The notes below the pieces were generated by a model, which made no database searches, was not told the DNA's origin, and saw only the letters and a program-made list of their open reading frames with translations. Of a stretch of DNA of 64,000 nt, positions 36,554-45,749 are shown piece by piece. Both the position numbers and the translations under genes were made by a program. Positions within the stretch are counted from its first letter, which is position 1, and each line of letters begins with the position of its first letter. The stretch spans positions 28,704 to 92,703 of IMG/VR virus record IMGVR_UViG_3300002835_000088, one strand, 5' to 3'. This DNA comes from a virus.

Positions 36554-37600
36554 TTAGGCGGATGGATCCTCAGTCGACGCAATAATGAAGTCGATTGGTA
36601 GATCTGGGTTGTATGCATCAGAACCTGGAACGTTGTATCCAGTCTCTGAACCTTGAGCGTCAAAGTCAGACACTGCTAGGTAACCACGGTTACGAACTGC
36701 AGAACCTGCTGGGCTAACTGCTGTAGATGAAACATCTGTAGCTGTCTTAGCGAAGCGGAATGAAGTTGTTGTTGGTGTTGCAGTGATTGTGTGAGTTCCA
36801 TTGAATGTGGAATCTACATCTGCCACAGTAACAGTTTGTCCAACTTCAAAGCCGTGTGCTGAACCTGTTGTAAGGGTTGCAACGTTTGAAGTTAGAGACT
36901 TGTTGGTTACTGTCTTTGATGACAAGTCGAACCAGCGGTAGAAGCCCTTTAGTCCTTCTGGTGCCCATGATGCGCGAGCGTATGAGTATGGACGCTCTGC
37001 TGCTACTGGGAACTCCCAGCGGCCATCTAGACCAGCATTAAACTCTGGGTTTCCAAGACCGTATCCTTCGAATGTGTTTGCAAGCAAACCATTTTCGATG
37101 ACGCGGTCACCTGATTGACGAAGCTTGCAGTATGGGAATACCCAGTAGAAGTATGGAAGGCCAGTTGCACGCTTTCCATCCTTAACTGCGTAAGACCAAA
37201 CTTCAATTGCCACGCCGTTACCAGCTGGGTCATCGCCAACGGCTGGTGCGGCCCAACCGACTGACTTGTTGTCAGGTGATGCGTAAGAACCAAAATTCTT
37301 GCGGAGAAGTAGACCGCCAGACATAAGAGCTGAAAGCTCTGAGTCTGGTTCGCAAATCGCGATCTCCATTGTGATGCGCTTTAGTGTGTCTGGTGCCTTG
37401 TACGATACACATACAGTGCCATCAGCAGACTTTTCAACGATTTCGTCACCCTCTTCATATTCTGGGGTGAATGATGCGCGAAGAAACGCCGAGGTGGTGT
37501 AAGAGTCACCTGCTCCATTGAGCAAGTTACCAGCGGCGTCCAGTCGAGTGACTCGGATCGCCACACCTTGGACGCTAGCCGCGTAGTCCTGTGTAGCCAT
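36554..37600 (-). CDS. Major tail (tube) protein with one decorating beta repeat
   Basis: A 348-residue protein. The first ~235 residues have the actinophage major tail protein pattern (SAFLRASFTPEYEEGDEIVEKSADGTVCVSYKAPDTLKRITMEIAICEPDSEL...YFYWVFPYCKLRQSGDRVIENG). One repeat (TSNVATLTTGSAHGFEVGQTV...STFNGTHTITATPTTTSFRFAKT) follows and belongs to the family seen six times in the Dit-like protein. A short C-terminal tail ends it. The repeat would project from the tube surface in every subunit. AAGGAG precedes the ATG. Confidence 0.85.
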   Translation of the reverse strand: MATQDYAASVQGVAIRVTRLDAAGNLLNGAGDSYTTSAFLRASFTPEYEEGDEIVEKSADGTVCVSYKAPDTLKRITMEIAICEPDSELSALMSGGLLLRKNFGSYASPDNKSVGWAAPAVGDDPAGNGVAIEVWSYAVKDGKRATGLPYFYWVFPYCKLRQSGDRVIENGLLANTFEGYGLGNPEFNAGLDGRWEFPVAAERPYSYARASWAPEGLKGFYRWFDLSSKTVTNKSLTSNVATLTTGSAHGFEVGQTVTVADVDSTFNGTHTITATPTTTSFRFAKTATDVSSTAVSPAGSAVRNRGYLAVSDFDAQGSETGYNVPGSDAYNPDLPIDFIIASTEDPSA

Positions 37601-37629
37601 TCCAGTGTGCTCCTTATTCTTTGTTGGGC

Positions 37630-38520
37630 TTAGTCATTAGGAAGTGTCACTCGCATTGCGTAATGAATTGACGGATCTGCATACGCAGCTGCAGGGCGAA
37701 ACGCCTTAATCCGCATGTTATTAATTGTAACATCTGCACCCTGGGCTAAGTTTTCATTCACAATCTCGACCTTGCCGAGGTGAACATCAACCATTCCAGT
37801 TGCATAAATCCACTTGTTGGTAGCAGATGCGGCAGCATTAGCATCACCAATTGGACCGTTACCTGTATAACCTGAACCAATGACTACACGAGTACCAAGA
37901 CGTGTCATAGCACTTCCTGAGTTCTCGTTGTCGCCCTTCTTGTAAATAAGACGGGAGCCTAGAATTGAAGCTACATCGCGAGTCATGTGAATAACTGCAT
38001 TCTCACCAGTAGGTGATTCAGCAATAGCTTGCTCTAGAATCATTAGTGCATTCTCTGGCTTTTTAGCGCCAGAAACTGGAACGGTTGCAGCACCACTCTT
38101 ACGAAGGAACATGTTGCCAGAGGCAGATGTCTCTTCAAGAGCTGCTACGCCCTCCCAGAATTCTCTTTCTACTGCCTTCTGTGTAACTGCCTCAAGCACC
38201 TTAGTTACTTGTGCGAAGCGGTCTTCACCTGGAAGGCTAAATGTTGAATCAAAAAGTTCTGCATCTACGTAAAATGGAACGTAGTCAATGTACTTGTCTT
38301 CGCCTGAGCCATCAAAAAGCTCACCATCTGTAATTGTCTCGTCGTTTACAGTTAGAAGACGCAAATATGATGGGATTGAATCAAACTCTTGTGAAAAACG
38401 ACGAACCCATCTCTCGTCGCCTTCGCGCCCAGTGTGCTGCATAACACGGGCAACGCTTAGGAGACCGCAAGGGGCAGGAACTAGCTCATTCGCTGGAAAA
38501 ACTCCTCTGAATGGTGCCAT
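37630..38520 (-). CDS. Second capsid-type protein (possible pentamer or minor capsid protein)
   Basis: A 296-residue protein without collagen or enzyme motifs. The pattern (FYVDAELFDSTFSLPGEDRFAQVTKVLEAVTQKAVEREFWEGVAAL...VSGAKKPENALMILEQAIAESPTGENAVIHMTRDVASILGSRLIY...RLGTRVVIGSGYTGNGP...WIYATGMVDVHLG...IKAFRPAAAYADPSIHYAMRV) is that of an HK97-type capsid fold. Some actinophages encode separate hexamer and pentamer capsid proteins side by side, and this pair (with 38573-40663) fits that arrangement. A strong AAGGAG is upstream. Confidence 0.7.
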   Translation of the reverse strand: MAPFRGVFPANELVPAPCGLLSVARVMQHTGREGDERWVRRFSQEFDSIPSYLRLLTVNDETITDGELFDGSGEDKYIDYVPFYVDAELFDSTFSLPGEDRFAQVTKVLEAVTQKAVEREFWEGVAALEETSASGNMFLRKSGAATVPVSGAKKPENALMILEQAIAESPTGENAVIHMTRDVASILGSRLIYKKGDNENSGSAMTRLGTRVVIGSGYTGNGPIGDANAAASATNKWIYATGMVDVHLGKVEIVNENLAQGADVTINNMRIKAFRPAAAYADPSIHYAMRVTLPND

Positions 38521-38572
38521 TTGTTCTTACTCCTTCGTTCCTAAGCGTTGCCTACGTGTTATTTATCGAATT

Positions 38573-40663
38573 TTAGTATTCGACTGCTGCAGCTGTTGCG
38601 CCACCAGTTGTATCACGGAGAGCTGCTGCTACACCGTTGATGCTGATGGTTGAAGTGATTGCAAGACCTTCGATACCGACCTTTGCAACACCTTCGAATG
38701 TTTCTACGAACATCTTGTAGTCGTTAGTTCCGACTAGAGATGAGTCGCGGATGATTCCAAGGTCCAAAGTTCCGCCATCTAGGAACAAGAATGTTCCTTC
38801 AGCGAATAGGTACCATGTGAATGAATCGGTGAACTCAACAAGTGCTGTTGCACCCTGAGCGCCGAATACATCTTGGTCAAGTGAGTAGCTTACGACAACG
38901 CCACGAGCAGCTAGGTAGCCGTCGATCTCTGAGTAAGCGTTCAATGTTGAATCACCAGGCATGTTTAGTGCTAGGTCAGCTGCCATTGCATCCTTAACCC
39001 ATGCTGGGATAATGATGCGAAGTGATGCGTCAGCTTCTAGACGGTGACGTGAACGGTAAGCAGTTGCTGCGCGACCAACCTGTACTAGGAAGTCACGACC
39101 GAAACCGATTAGTGAAGAAGTTGTAACAGCTGTTGAACCAGCTGCAATCTTCGCTAGAAGGTTTTGCTCTGCCTCACGTGCGTGCTGAATAAGACCAAGC
39201 TCGTTGTGACGAGCGATCAACTCAGGATATGCACGAGTTGCAAGGTTACCGAACTGCATCTGTAGAGTAACAGCGTCAGTTGCGACTGTTGTCTCAGATG
39301 CTGCTGCCACTGTCAAACTTGCCTTAGCAGCAGGGTTTGGAGTGGTTGCTGCATCGTTTGCTGCAGTCCATACACCGACAGCGTTTGCATAGTCAGTTAG
39401 AACTGGTGGAACGATGTAGCGGATACCACCACGGTCAGCTTGGAAACGAGGAAGTGCGTCACGTACTGGACGTGCTGTAGTTCCTAGTCCGAAGATGTCG
39501 TAGCGAACCTCGAATGGTGCGACGTGTCCACCAGCAGCCACAATGGCTTCTGGAGAGACAACTTTTTGGATCTTTGCCCAGTTAGCTTCAGCATCTGTTG
39601 AAAGAGTGCGCTCTTCTGGGAAAGAGGTAGAGACGGATGCAACAATGTGTTGTTCTCCATCTCCGCCGTTTACACGGCGTAGAGCATGGATGCGCTTTGA
39701 AAAAGCTTCAGCTACATCGTCCATGCTTGAAAGCGGGCTGCCAGCTGTTAGGCCAGGAATGTCAGCACCTGCCGTGATTGCCACGGGAGCGGCTGATACC
39801 TGAGCTACAGGACGGCGGTCCGCTGGGACCTCTGGTGTGAGGTCGTCTGCATTTGCAGCGGCGGTCACGGGTGCCTCCATAGTTTCCTGAACCACAACTG
39901 GTTCATTTGTTTGGGTTTCTTGAATTGAAGCCTCTGCGCCATCGGCGACATCGGCTGCTGCATCTGCTGCATCATCGGATGCTGCATCTGCATCTGCATC
40001 AGAAGCAGGTGCTTCCTCTGCTACATCTGCTGAAGCCTCTGCAGCAGGTGCTGCTTCCTCTTCTGCTGATGCGGTAACTACTTGTGCCTCTGTAGCAACT
40101 GGTGCTACTTCAGCTGTCTCGGTTGTCTCAGTTGAGAGCTCGACGGTCTTCTCAGACTCTGTTGACGCTTCGGTCATTGGCTTTTTCTCCTCTTCCTTCT
40201 CTTTTTCTGCATCTGTTTCAGCAACAGGTGCTTCTTCAGCTGCAGGTGCGGAATCGGCAGGAGCAGCAGGAACTTCTTCAGCAGGAGCTGGAGCTTCTTC
40301 CTTCTTTTCCTCTTCCATTACAGGTGCAGCCATTTCAGGAGACTTTTCCATATCGGTGTCTCCTTCTTTAGCTTCATCTGATTCTGGCATTTCGCCATCT
40401 TCCTTCTTGTCGTCGCCGTAAACACGGGACGCGGCCTCAGCGGCCCGCTGGGCGAGCTCCTGAACTGCGGCTTCGCGCTGCTTTAGCTCAGTGCGAACTG
40501 AATCAAGCATGTCGGCGAGCGACTTCATAGCGTCAACTGTCTCAGGAGTGATGTCTGATTTCTCAACCGATTCGAATTCGCTGATGATTGTCTGTTGAAG
40601 ATCGGCAAGCTTATCGCTGTCGAGTTCAGACAGAGAATCCATCATTTCTGTGATTCGGTCCAC
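38573..40663 (-). CDS. Major capsid protein fused to a long acidic scaffold-like N-terminus
   Basis: I choose the GTG at 40663 because AAGGAGG lies 4 bases upstream; an in-frame ATG at 40693 has no such site. The product is 696 residues. The first ~60 residues are helical (ITEMMDSLSELDSDKLADLQQTI). Residues ~90-265 are an Ala/Glu/Pro-rich acidic stretch. The last ~400 are the HK97-like capsid domain (VRYDIFGLGTTARPVRDALPRFQADRGGIRYIVPP...LRIIIPAWVKDAMAADLALN...ALVEFTDSFTWYLFAEGTFLFLDGGTLDLGIIRD). The N-terminal part probably acts as a delta-domain-like scaffold removed by the capsid protease. Confidence 0.88.
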   Translation of the reverse strand: MDRITEMMDSLSELDSDKLADLQQTIISEFESVEKSDITPETVDAMKSLADMLDSVRTELKQREAAVQELAQRAAEAASRVYGDDKKEDGEMPESDEAKEGDTDMEKSPEMAAPVMEEEKKEEAPAPAEEVPAAPADSAPAAEEAPVAETDAEKEKEEEKKPMTEASTESEKTVELSTETTETAEVAPVATEAQVVTASAEEEAAPAAEASADVAEEAPASDADADAASDDAADAAADVADGAEASIQETQTNEPVVVQETMEAPVTAAANADDLTPEVPADRRPVAQVSAAPVAITAGADIPGLTAGSPLSSMDDVAEAFSKRIHALRRVNGGDGEQHIVASVSTSFPEERTLSTDAEANWAKIQKVVSPEAIVAAGGHVAPFEVRYDIFGLGTTARPVRDALPRFQADRGGIRYIVPPVLTDYANAVGVWTAANDAATTPNPAAKASLTVAAASETTVATDAVTLQMQFGNLATRAYPELIARHNELGLIQHAREAEQNLLAKIAAGSTAVTTSSLIGFGRDFLVQVGRAATAYRSRHRLEADASLRIIIPAWVKDAMAADLALNMPGDSTLNAYSEIDGYLAARGVVVSYSLDQDVFGAQGATALVEFTDSFTWYLFAEGTFLFLDGGTLDLGIIRDSSLVGTNDYKMFVETFEGVAKVGIEGLAITSTISINGVAAALRDTTGGATAAAVEY

Positions 40664-40741
40664 TGTCCCTCCTTGGGCAGTTGTGTAGAACAAAACAATA
40701 GTTCTATCGCTGATTTAGTCGAGGCCGAGGGACTCCGAGAA

Positions 40742-40833
40742 ACGCAATAAATGCGTGGAGGCACTCCACCTAGTTATAAATGGTACAACCACTTATAAAA
40801 GGTGATTGGACGGAAAACGCCGTGTTTCTGTCC
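40742..40833 (-). promoter_or_regulatory. Cluster of hairpins in the leader of the capsid gene
   Basis: The 171-bp gap before the capsid gene holds four dyads: ACGCA/TGCGT (40742-40756), GTGGAG/CTCCAC (40755-40769, exclusive with the first), TTATAAATGGT/ACCACTTATAA (40774-40798) and GGACGGAAA/TTTCTGTCC (40808-40833). The third is perfect only in minus-strand RNA through a G-U pair; the fourth pairs better on the plus strand but still folds on the minus. The last dyad directly follows the stop of the upstream gene and may end or attenuate that transcript. A structured leader or RNA-processing site for the highly expressed capsid gene is plausible. Confidence 0.55.
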
Positions 40834-40834
40834 T

Positions 40835-41557
40835 TTATGTTAAAAGTCTTAAAAGCTTCGCCATCTGGCTGGAAATCTCTGATTGGTTGTAGAGCTCGCT
40901 ACCAGACATGAACTTCTTTAGCTCCGCTGTGGCGATATCGGCATCCTCATCGCCAATCTTGTCTTCGACCCTAGTAATCATATTTTTCATTAGCTTACGT
41001 AGGGCTGGGGGTACATCAGAGAATCTAATCTTTTCAGCATCTTGACCGAACCCAAATGGGAGGTTAGCAATAACCTTTCCAAGCTCTGCTGAACTAGTAC
41101 GAATGTTCTCTAAAGCTTCAGGATTCAACGCTTTTGCGTCCAATCGGTCAATAATTCCAATTAAATCGTCAGCTGCTTTGGATGCTTTTCCGTAGTCTCC
41201 CGCATTATCAAGATTTTCGGCTTCTTCAACCTTTTCGATAACTCGGTCTAACCCAGCAGTACCTAGGTCAGATTTGAGTCGAGCTAGGACTTGACGGAAT
41301 TTACCTCCAGCGTCACGAGGTTGAGTCTTTGGGGTGTATTTAGCCCGCTCTTCTTCTTCCTTATTTCGAGTGGCTTTTTCCAGCTTAAGAGCTTTTACCT
41401 CTTCGTCAGTTAAACCCTCGAGTTCTGGGTCAATTTTAAAAAGTGCTTCTGATTTTTCAGAATTATCATTTTTTGACTCTGCAGAAGCCAACACCGCTTG
41501 AGCAGTAGAAATGGCTTCTCTCATTTTAGAAGCTGTATCGTCACTATTTGTAGTCAC
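40835..41557 (-). CDS. Acidic helical head protein, scaffold candidate
   Basis: A 240-residue, highly charged and almost wholly helical protein (long Glu/Lys-rich runs at 45-75 and 115-175) located directly upstream of the major capsid gene, the usual scaffold position. It carries RDAGGKFR at 81-88, a short motif also seen in the two polyproteins upstream (RDQLGKFA, RDRKGRFA). No enzyme motif is visible. It could be a scaffold or an internal capsid protein. Confidence 0.65.
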   Translation of the reverse strand: MTTNSDDTASKMREAISTAQAVLASAESKNDNSEKSEALFKIDPELEGLTDEEVKALKLEKATRNKEEEERAKYTPKTQPRDAGGKFRQVLARLKSDLGTAGLDRVIEKVEEAENLDNAGDYGKASKAADDLIGIIDRLDAKALNPEALENIRTSSAELGKVIANLPFGFGQDAEKIRFSDVPPALRKLMKNMITRVEDKIGDEDADIATAELKKFMSGSELYNQSEISSQMAKLLRLLT

Positions 41558-41559
41558 TA

Positions 41560-44500
41560 TTAGTCCTTAATTTCACTATCAGAAGTTTGAAGTTTTGCTG
41601 CAGCAGATATAGCTCTTTCTCGGAAGCTATCTACATCAATAGAAGCAGCTGCCCACTTTTGTGGAATTAAAGTCTCTTTACCAAGAGCCTTTGCTCGCTT
41701 CATAATGTGCTTTTGAACAAGACCACGCTTTCCAGCCTTAGCACGTCCATAAGCTTGAATTGCATTACGAAGGTCGGTTACATTGCGGATTGGGAATGAA
41801 CCATCCTTAAGAGCCTTGCCCTCTTCAGCAAGTTTTTGACGCTCACGGCGAGTAACAACTGACATCTCTGCTTCAGGATTCTCATCGAACATTTGAAGCA
41901 TGTACTCTGAAACAGCCTCTGCTTCTGCTTTAGCACTGGCTACACGAGCTGAAAATTCAGCCATTTTTCCAGATAGAGCAGCAGCCTCTGCACTCTTGTG
42001 GATTGCTTCAAGGGCATCAATCTTTGAATTAATCTCAGCGATTGGGTCATGCTTAAGCTGAGCAAGTACATTTGCACCTGCAGCAACAAGAGCCATAACC
42101 TGACCTGATGCGACACGAGCACGTGCGATTGGGAATCCTGGAACGTTTACTTGGCAAACAGCAACCAACTCAAGGTGTCCCTTGATTGGTCGCCAGTCAC
42201 CTGATGGAGCTGATGCACGAGCGGCTCTAATTTGCTCGGGGGTTGTGCCAGGGCGTAGAGCACCTGAAACCCAAATTCCGTAAGCATCTTCACCTGCGTG
42301 CACGTCTGCGAATGCTGATGCAGTGTCATCGTAGTGACGAACTGCTTCTTCAGCAGAAGCTTCTAGACCAGCGTGACCGCCAGCCAAAGTTAGTTGACCA
42401 ACTGGCATATCCTTACCTTCAGCGGTACGAATTACACCAGTGTGGAAATATGAATACTTAGAACGGCTACGTGGAGGACGAGTTCCAAATGCCATTCCAA
42501 TGTGGTCTACATGCCAAGCAGCAATGTGACCGAATACGCGACCCTCATCTGTGATGGTAAGTGGGGTTGCCTTGTCAAGCTTTGGATTTCCAAACCATTC
42601 TGAAGGAGGCTCTACAGGGATAGCACCAGCTACCATGCCACAAGCAACAAGTGCTGACGCATCAAGCGGGCTCACCCCATCTACATAAATACCATCTGGA
42701 ACTGACATTTCTTCCTCCTCAACTTCGTTGCCATCATCAACGATTTGGATATAACACTCTTGGAATGCTGGTTTTGGCACAATGGTGACAGCCATAATTC
42801 GAGCATTCTTGATTACTATTCTACCTGCCTCTACTTTTCCTGAGTCCTCAGAAGCCTCTTCCTCATCAGCCTCAAACATATCCATGTCAGCAGATACTCC
42901 ACGGATAAACCCATTGCGAACAAGCCTTTCAGCTTCTTTTCCATATTCGCCTGTATCGAAAACGCCTACAGCATTTCCAATTCCACCATCGATGCGCTCC
43001 ATATGCGTGATTTGACCAACCACAACGGAACCATCGTGACCTTGACCTGTTTTAATCTGCCACAGTAGAGGCAGAGGTAGGTCTCGCATAACTATTACAC
43101 CTTTATCAAAGATGCGACCATCGCCAGATTCCTTGTCTTCAGGAATAACCAATGGGATAACAAATTTTGCTCCGTGTTCTACTGGTTTAGCACCTTCACG
43201 GCCCATGAATTGAGCCTTAGCTGCTTCAGCACGAGCAGATAGAGTAAATGAATCAATAATTTGTTCTTCAGAACGTAAGGCTTCAATGCTAGAAACCATA
43301 GACTTCTTTTTCATTCCTGGATTGCGCTTATCTCCAGGCCACATGCCAGTCATCTCTTTGTGACGAAGAGCGCAGTAACCTTTTGAGCGAGGTCCAAGAT
43401 ACTTTGAAAGATACTTGTGGCAACGAGTCCAGTCTCCTGGGCTGTTCCAACGAATCTTTAATCCACCCTTACCTACTGTCCAATAACGGCGAAGTTTCTC
43501 TGCGTTACCGCGGTTTTGGTCAAGTCCTCCAGCAGCTGTAATAGCGTTAAGAGTAAGAGCCATCGCAGGGTTGATTCGAATTGAAGCAACAATTCCACCA
43601 TCAATTTGAGAAACAACTTCAGCCAATTGTTCTGTGCTTAGAACAATAGTTGGTGGAGGTGTTGGGCTGTTTAGGTCAGCAAGAATTCTTTCATCGCGTA
43701 CCCACTTACGGTCACGGCGTTTGAAAGTAGAAGGTTGATTTGTATCGAAACCTGCTGGAACAACAGCAACTAACTCCATCACTGCTGCTGGGTCATCCTC
43801 AGCGACAATTGCAATGTACATAGGAGCCACATCTGTTTTTTCAGGTGTGATTTCATAGTTAGGTTTTTTAGCCTCGGCAGAAGAGGTAATTGACATCTCA
43901 AGGTCTGGATCAAACCTCTTCATGTAATCTTCTGCGCTAATTTTTCTTACATCTTTAGCAGATTTCTTTGGTTCTACCTTAGGTCCAAGTTTTCCGTAAG
44001 GATTTTCTTTATACCAACCATCTCGGTGATAAGCATTTTCTGGAGATGCGTTCTTGTTGTACTTTTTATCCAACCAATCACGTAGTAGTGGGTTGTTGTA
44101 AACATTTTCTGTTGTAGCAGGATTCCAACCTGGCTTTGGTGTGCCATCTGGATTAAATGAACCTGTGTAGTACTGACCAAGAACAGTATTTGGGTCAAGA
44201 CGTGTATCTACAGCAGGTGAAGTTCCAGCAACTGGTGCTGGAGCATTTACTGGCTGTCCTGTGTATTCAGGAGTAACTCTTTGGTCTGACATCCAACTAG
44301 ACCAGTCAGTAAGCATTGTTTGAAGACTGTCTACTGTAAGTGGTGGTAGACGTCCTGGAAGTTTTGCTGTTGGCTCATCAATTGGAACTCGTGGTTCTCC
44401 AAGAATGCCAGAAGTGTCTAGTTCAAAACTTGGAAAGCCTTGTACAGGAAGAGGTTGATAATCTTCTGCCAACTGAGTTTGGTTTGCTGGAACTGCTACG

Positions 44501-45747
44501 ACATTTCCATTAGGAAACTCAACGTTTGCTTCTTGAGTTTGTGAGTTGATAGAAAGAATTTTTCCTGTGTACTTAGGGTCGTTTCCAACAATCACAGTGC
44601 TTCCAGCTTTAGCAAATTTACCTAGCTGGTCACGAACTTGCTGAGAAGCCTTCTCTGAACGTTCTTCAGGTGTGTAGTTTCCATCTTGGTTTGTTGGAGC
44701 TTGTGTTGTAGGAGCACCTACAGCAAGAAGGCCGTCATCCCACTCATCTACTTCAAATACTTCATCTTCAGAAAGCTGGTCAAGGAACTTCCAGTCAATT
44801 TCTGGAATTGCTTTTTCAATCAAATCTGATTCATTGAAATCAATCATTTGAATAGAAATTGAATCAAATGGGTTGTTATCCAGCATCGCTGAAATCTTTA
44901 CTGCAGATTCACGGTCTACAGGAGTGTGAATTTTTTGCACTTGGTCATAAGGATCGTCAAGTGACTTGTCATATGTAATAAAGTCATGGTCAATGTGACC
45001 AAGGTCTTCCCAGCAGCCGTCATCCCAAACGGTGCAGTAACCTTCCATATCTACTTTGTATAGACGGTCAATACCTGAGCCATCTAAACGAATTCGAATA
45101 TAAAAATCTGGCTCGTACTCTGATGGATTAAATGACTTGTAATCAATACGCTCTATCGGCATAAACTCATCGATAGATGCAACTACAGAATTGTTTGCAC
45201 GCTTTTTATTGTCGCGCTCAACAATTGCTGACGCCCAACGCTTTGCAGCATCTCCACCCCAAAGAGCCCATGCAATGCGACCATTACTTGGGTAGTTTTG
45301 TTGGCCCGGTTTGTAGCCTTTGCCCTTCTTGTCCACTTCGTGACGTGGGAAGTATTTCGCGATGTGACGAATCTTTTGGATACCAATCTGCCCACCCTGC
45401 GCCAGAGTGCGTGCAGTATTCAGGCCAACAGGTGTGCCACCTCGTTTTTCTTCTTTTCTCCAAGCGAGTCCTCTTTTTGCTTCTGAAACAACAGCATCAG
45501 GAATGGTGTACATATTGCTGCTATCACCATTGCTAAGAACTTTAATATCTAGGTCAGTAACGGCAGCGTTTGCTAACTCAACAGAAGAAGCTTCTGGTCT
45601 TTCACCATAAGTACTCCATTCTGCAGAAGCTAGTAGAACAGCACTGCTATCAACCCGAACAACTGTATTAGTAGACTCGTCAATAACTGTTGCCAAGTCG
45701 TCGTTCGAGAAGAGAACGTAATTATCGTTTCTACCTAGAAATTCCAT
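41560..45747 (-). CDS. Capsid maturation protease polyprotein
   Basis: A 1395-residue multi-domain protein. Residues ~80-175 form a small domain (YTIPDAVVSEAKRGLAWRKE...GLNTARTLAQGG...RIAWALWGGDAAKRWASAI) known in large actinophage head proteins. RDQLGKFA starts at 372. A Cys/Trp-rich segment (TRCHKYLSKYLGPRSKGYCALRHKEMTGMWPGD) lies near 795-835. The HK97-type prohead protease follows, with His904 (GHDGS) and Ser952 (RGVSADMD), spaced 48 as in that family. The third acidic residue is not evident. After it, residues ~1040-1230 (LTITDEGRVFGHIAAW...GEDAYGIWVSGALRP...VNVPGFP) are a domain often joined to actinophage capsid proteases. It probably cleaves the capsid N-terminus and itself. Confidence 0.85.
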   Translation of the reverse strand: MEFLGRNDNYVLFSNDDLATVIDESTNTVVRVDSSAVLLASAEWSTYGERPEASSVELANAAVTDLDIKVLSNGDSSNMYTIPDAVVSEAKRGLAWRKEEKRGGTPVGLNTARTLAQGGQIGIQKIRHIAKYFPRHEVDKKGKGYKPGQQNYPSNGRIAWALWGGDAAKRWASAIVERDNKKRANNSVVASIDEFMPIERIDYKSFNPSEYEPDFYIRIRLDGSGIDRLYKVDMEGYCTVWDDGCWEDLGHIDHDFITYDKSLDDPYDQVQKIHTPVDRESAVKISAMLDNNPFDSISIQMIDFNESDLIEKAIPEIDWKFLDQLSEDEVFEVDEWDDGLLAVGAPTTQAPTNQDGNYTPEERSEKASQQVRDQLGKFAKAGSTVIVGNDPKYTGKILSINSQTQEANVEFPNGNVVAVPANQTQLAEDYQPLPVQGFPSFELDTSGILGEPRVPIDEPTAKLPGRLPPLTVDSLQTMLTDWSSWMSDQRVTPEYTGQPVNAPAPVAGTSPAVDTRLDPNTVLGQYYTGSFNPDGTPKPGWNPATTENVYNNPLLRDWLDKKYNKNASPENAYHRDGWYKENPYGKLGPKVEPKKSAKDVRKISAEDYMKRFDPDLEMSITSSAEAKKPNYEITPEKTDVAPMYIAIVAEDDPAAVMELVAVVPAGFDTNQPSTFKRRDRKWVRDERILADLNSPTPPPTIVLSTEQLAEVVSQIDGGIVASIRINPAMALTLNAITAAGGLDQNRGNAEKLRRYWTVGKGGLKIRWNSPGDWTRCHKYLSKYLGPRSKGYCALRHKEMTGMWPGDKRNPGMKKKSMVSSIEALRSEEQIIDSFTLSARAEAAKAQFMGREGAKPVEHGAKFVIPLVIPEDKESGDGRIFDKGVIVMRDLPLPLLWQIKTGQGHDGSVVVGQITHMERIDGGIGNAVGVFDTGEYGKEAERLVRNGFIRGVSADMDMFEADEEEASEDSGKVEAGRIVIKNARIMAVTIVPKPAFQECYIQIVDDGNEVEEEEMSVPDGIYVDGVSPLDASALVACGMVAGAIPVEPPSEWFGNPKLDKATPLTITDEGRVFGHIAAWHVDHIGMAFGTRPPRSRSKYSYFHTGVIRTAEGKDMPVGQLTLAGGHAGLEASAEEAVRHYDDTASAFADVHAGEDAYGIWVSGALRPGTTPEQIRAARASAPSGDWRPIKGHLELVAVCQVNVPGFPIARARVASGQVMALVAAGANVLAQLKHDPIAEINSKIDALEAIHKSAEAAALSGKMAEFSARVASAKAEAEAVSEYMLQMFDENPEAEMSVVTRRERQKLAEEGKALKDGSFPIRNVTDLRNAIQAYGRAKAGKRGLVQKHIMKRAKALGKETLIPQKWAAASIDVDSFRERAISAAAKLQTSDSEIKD

Positions 45748-45749
45748 GA

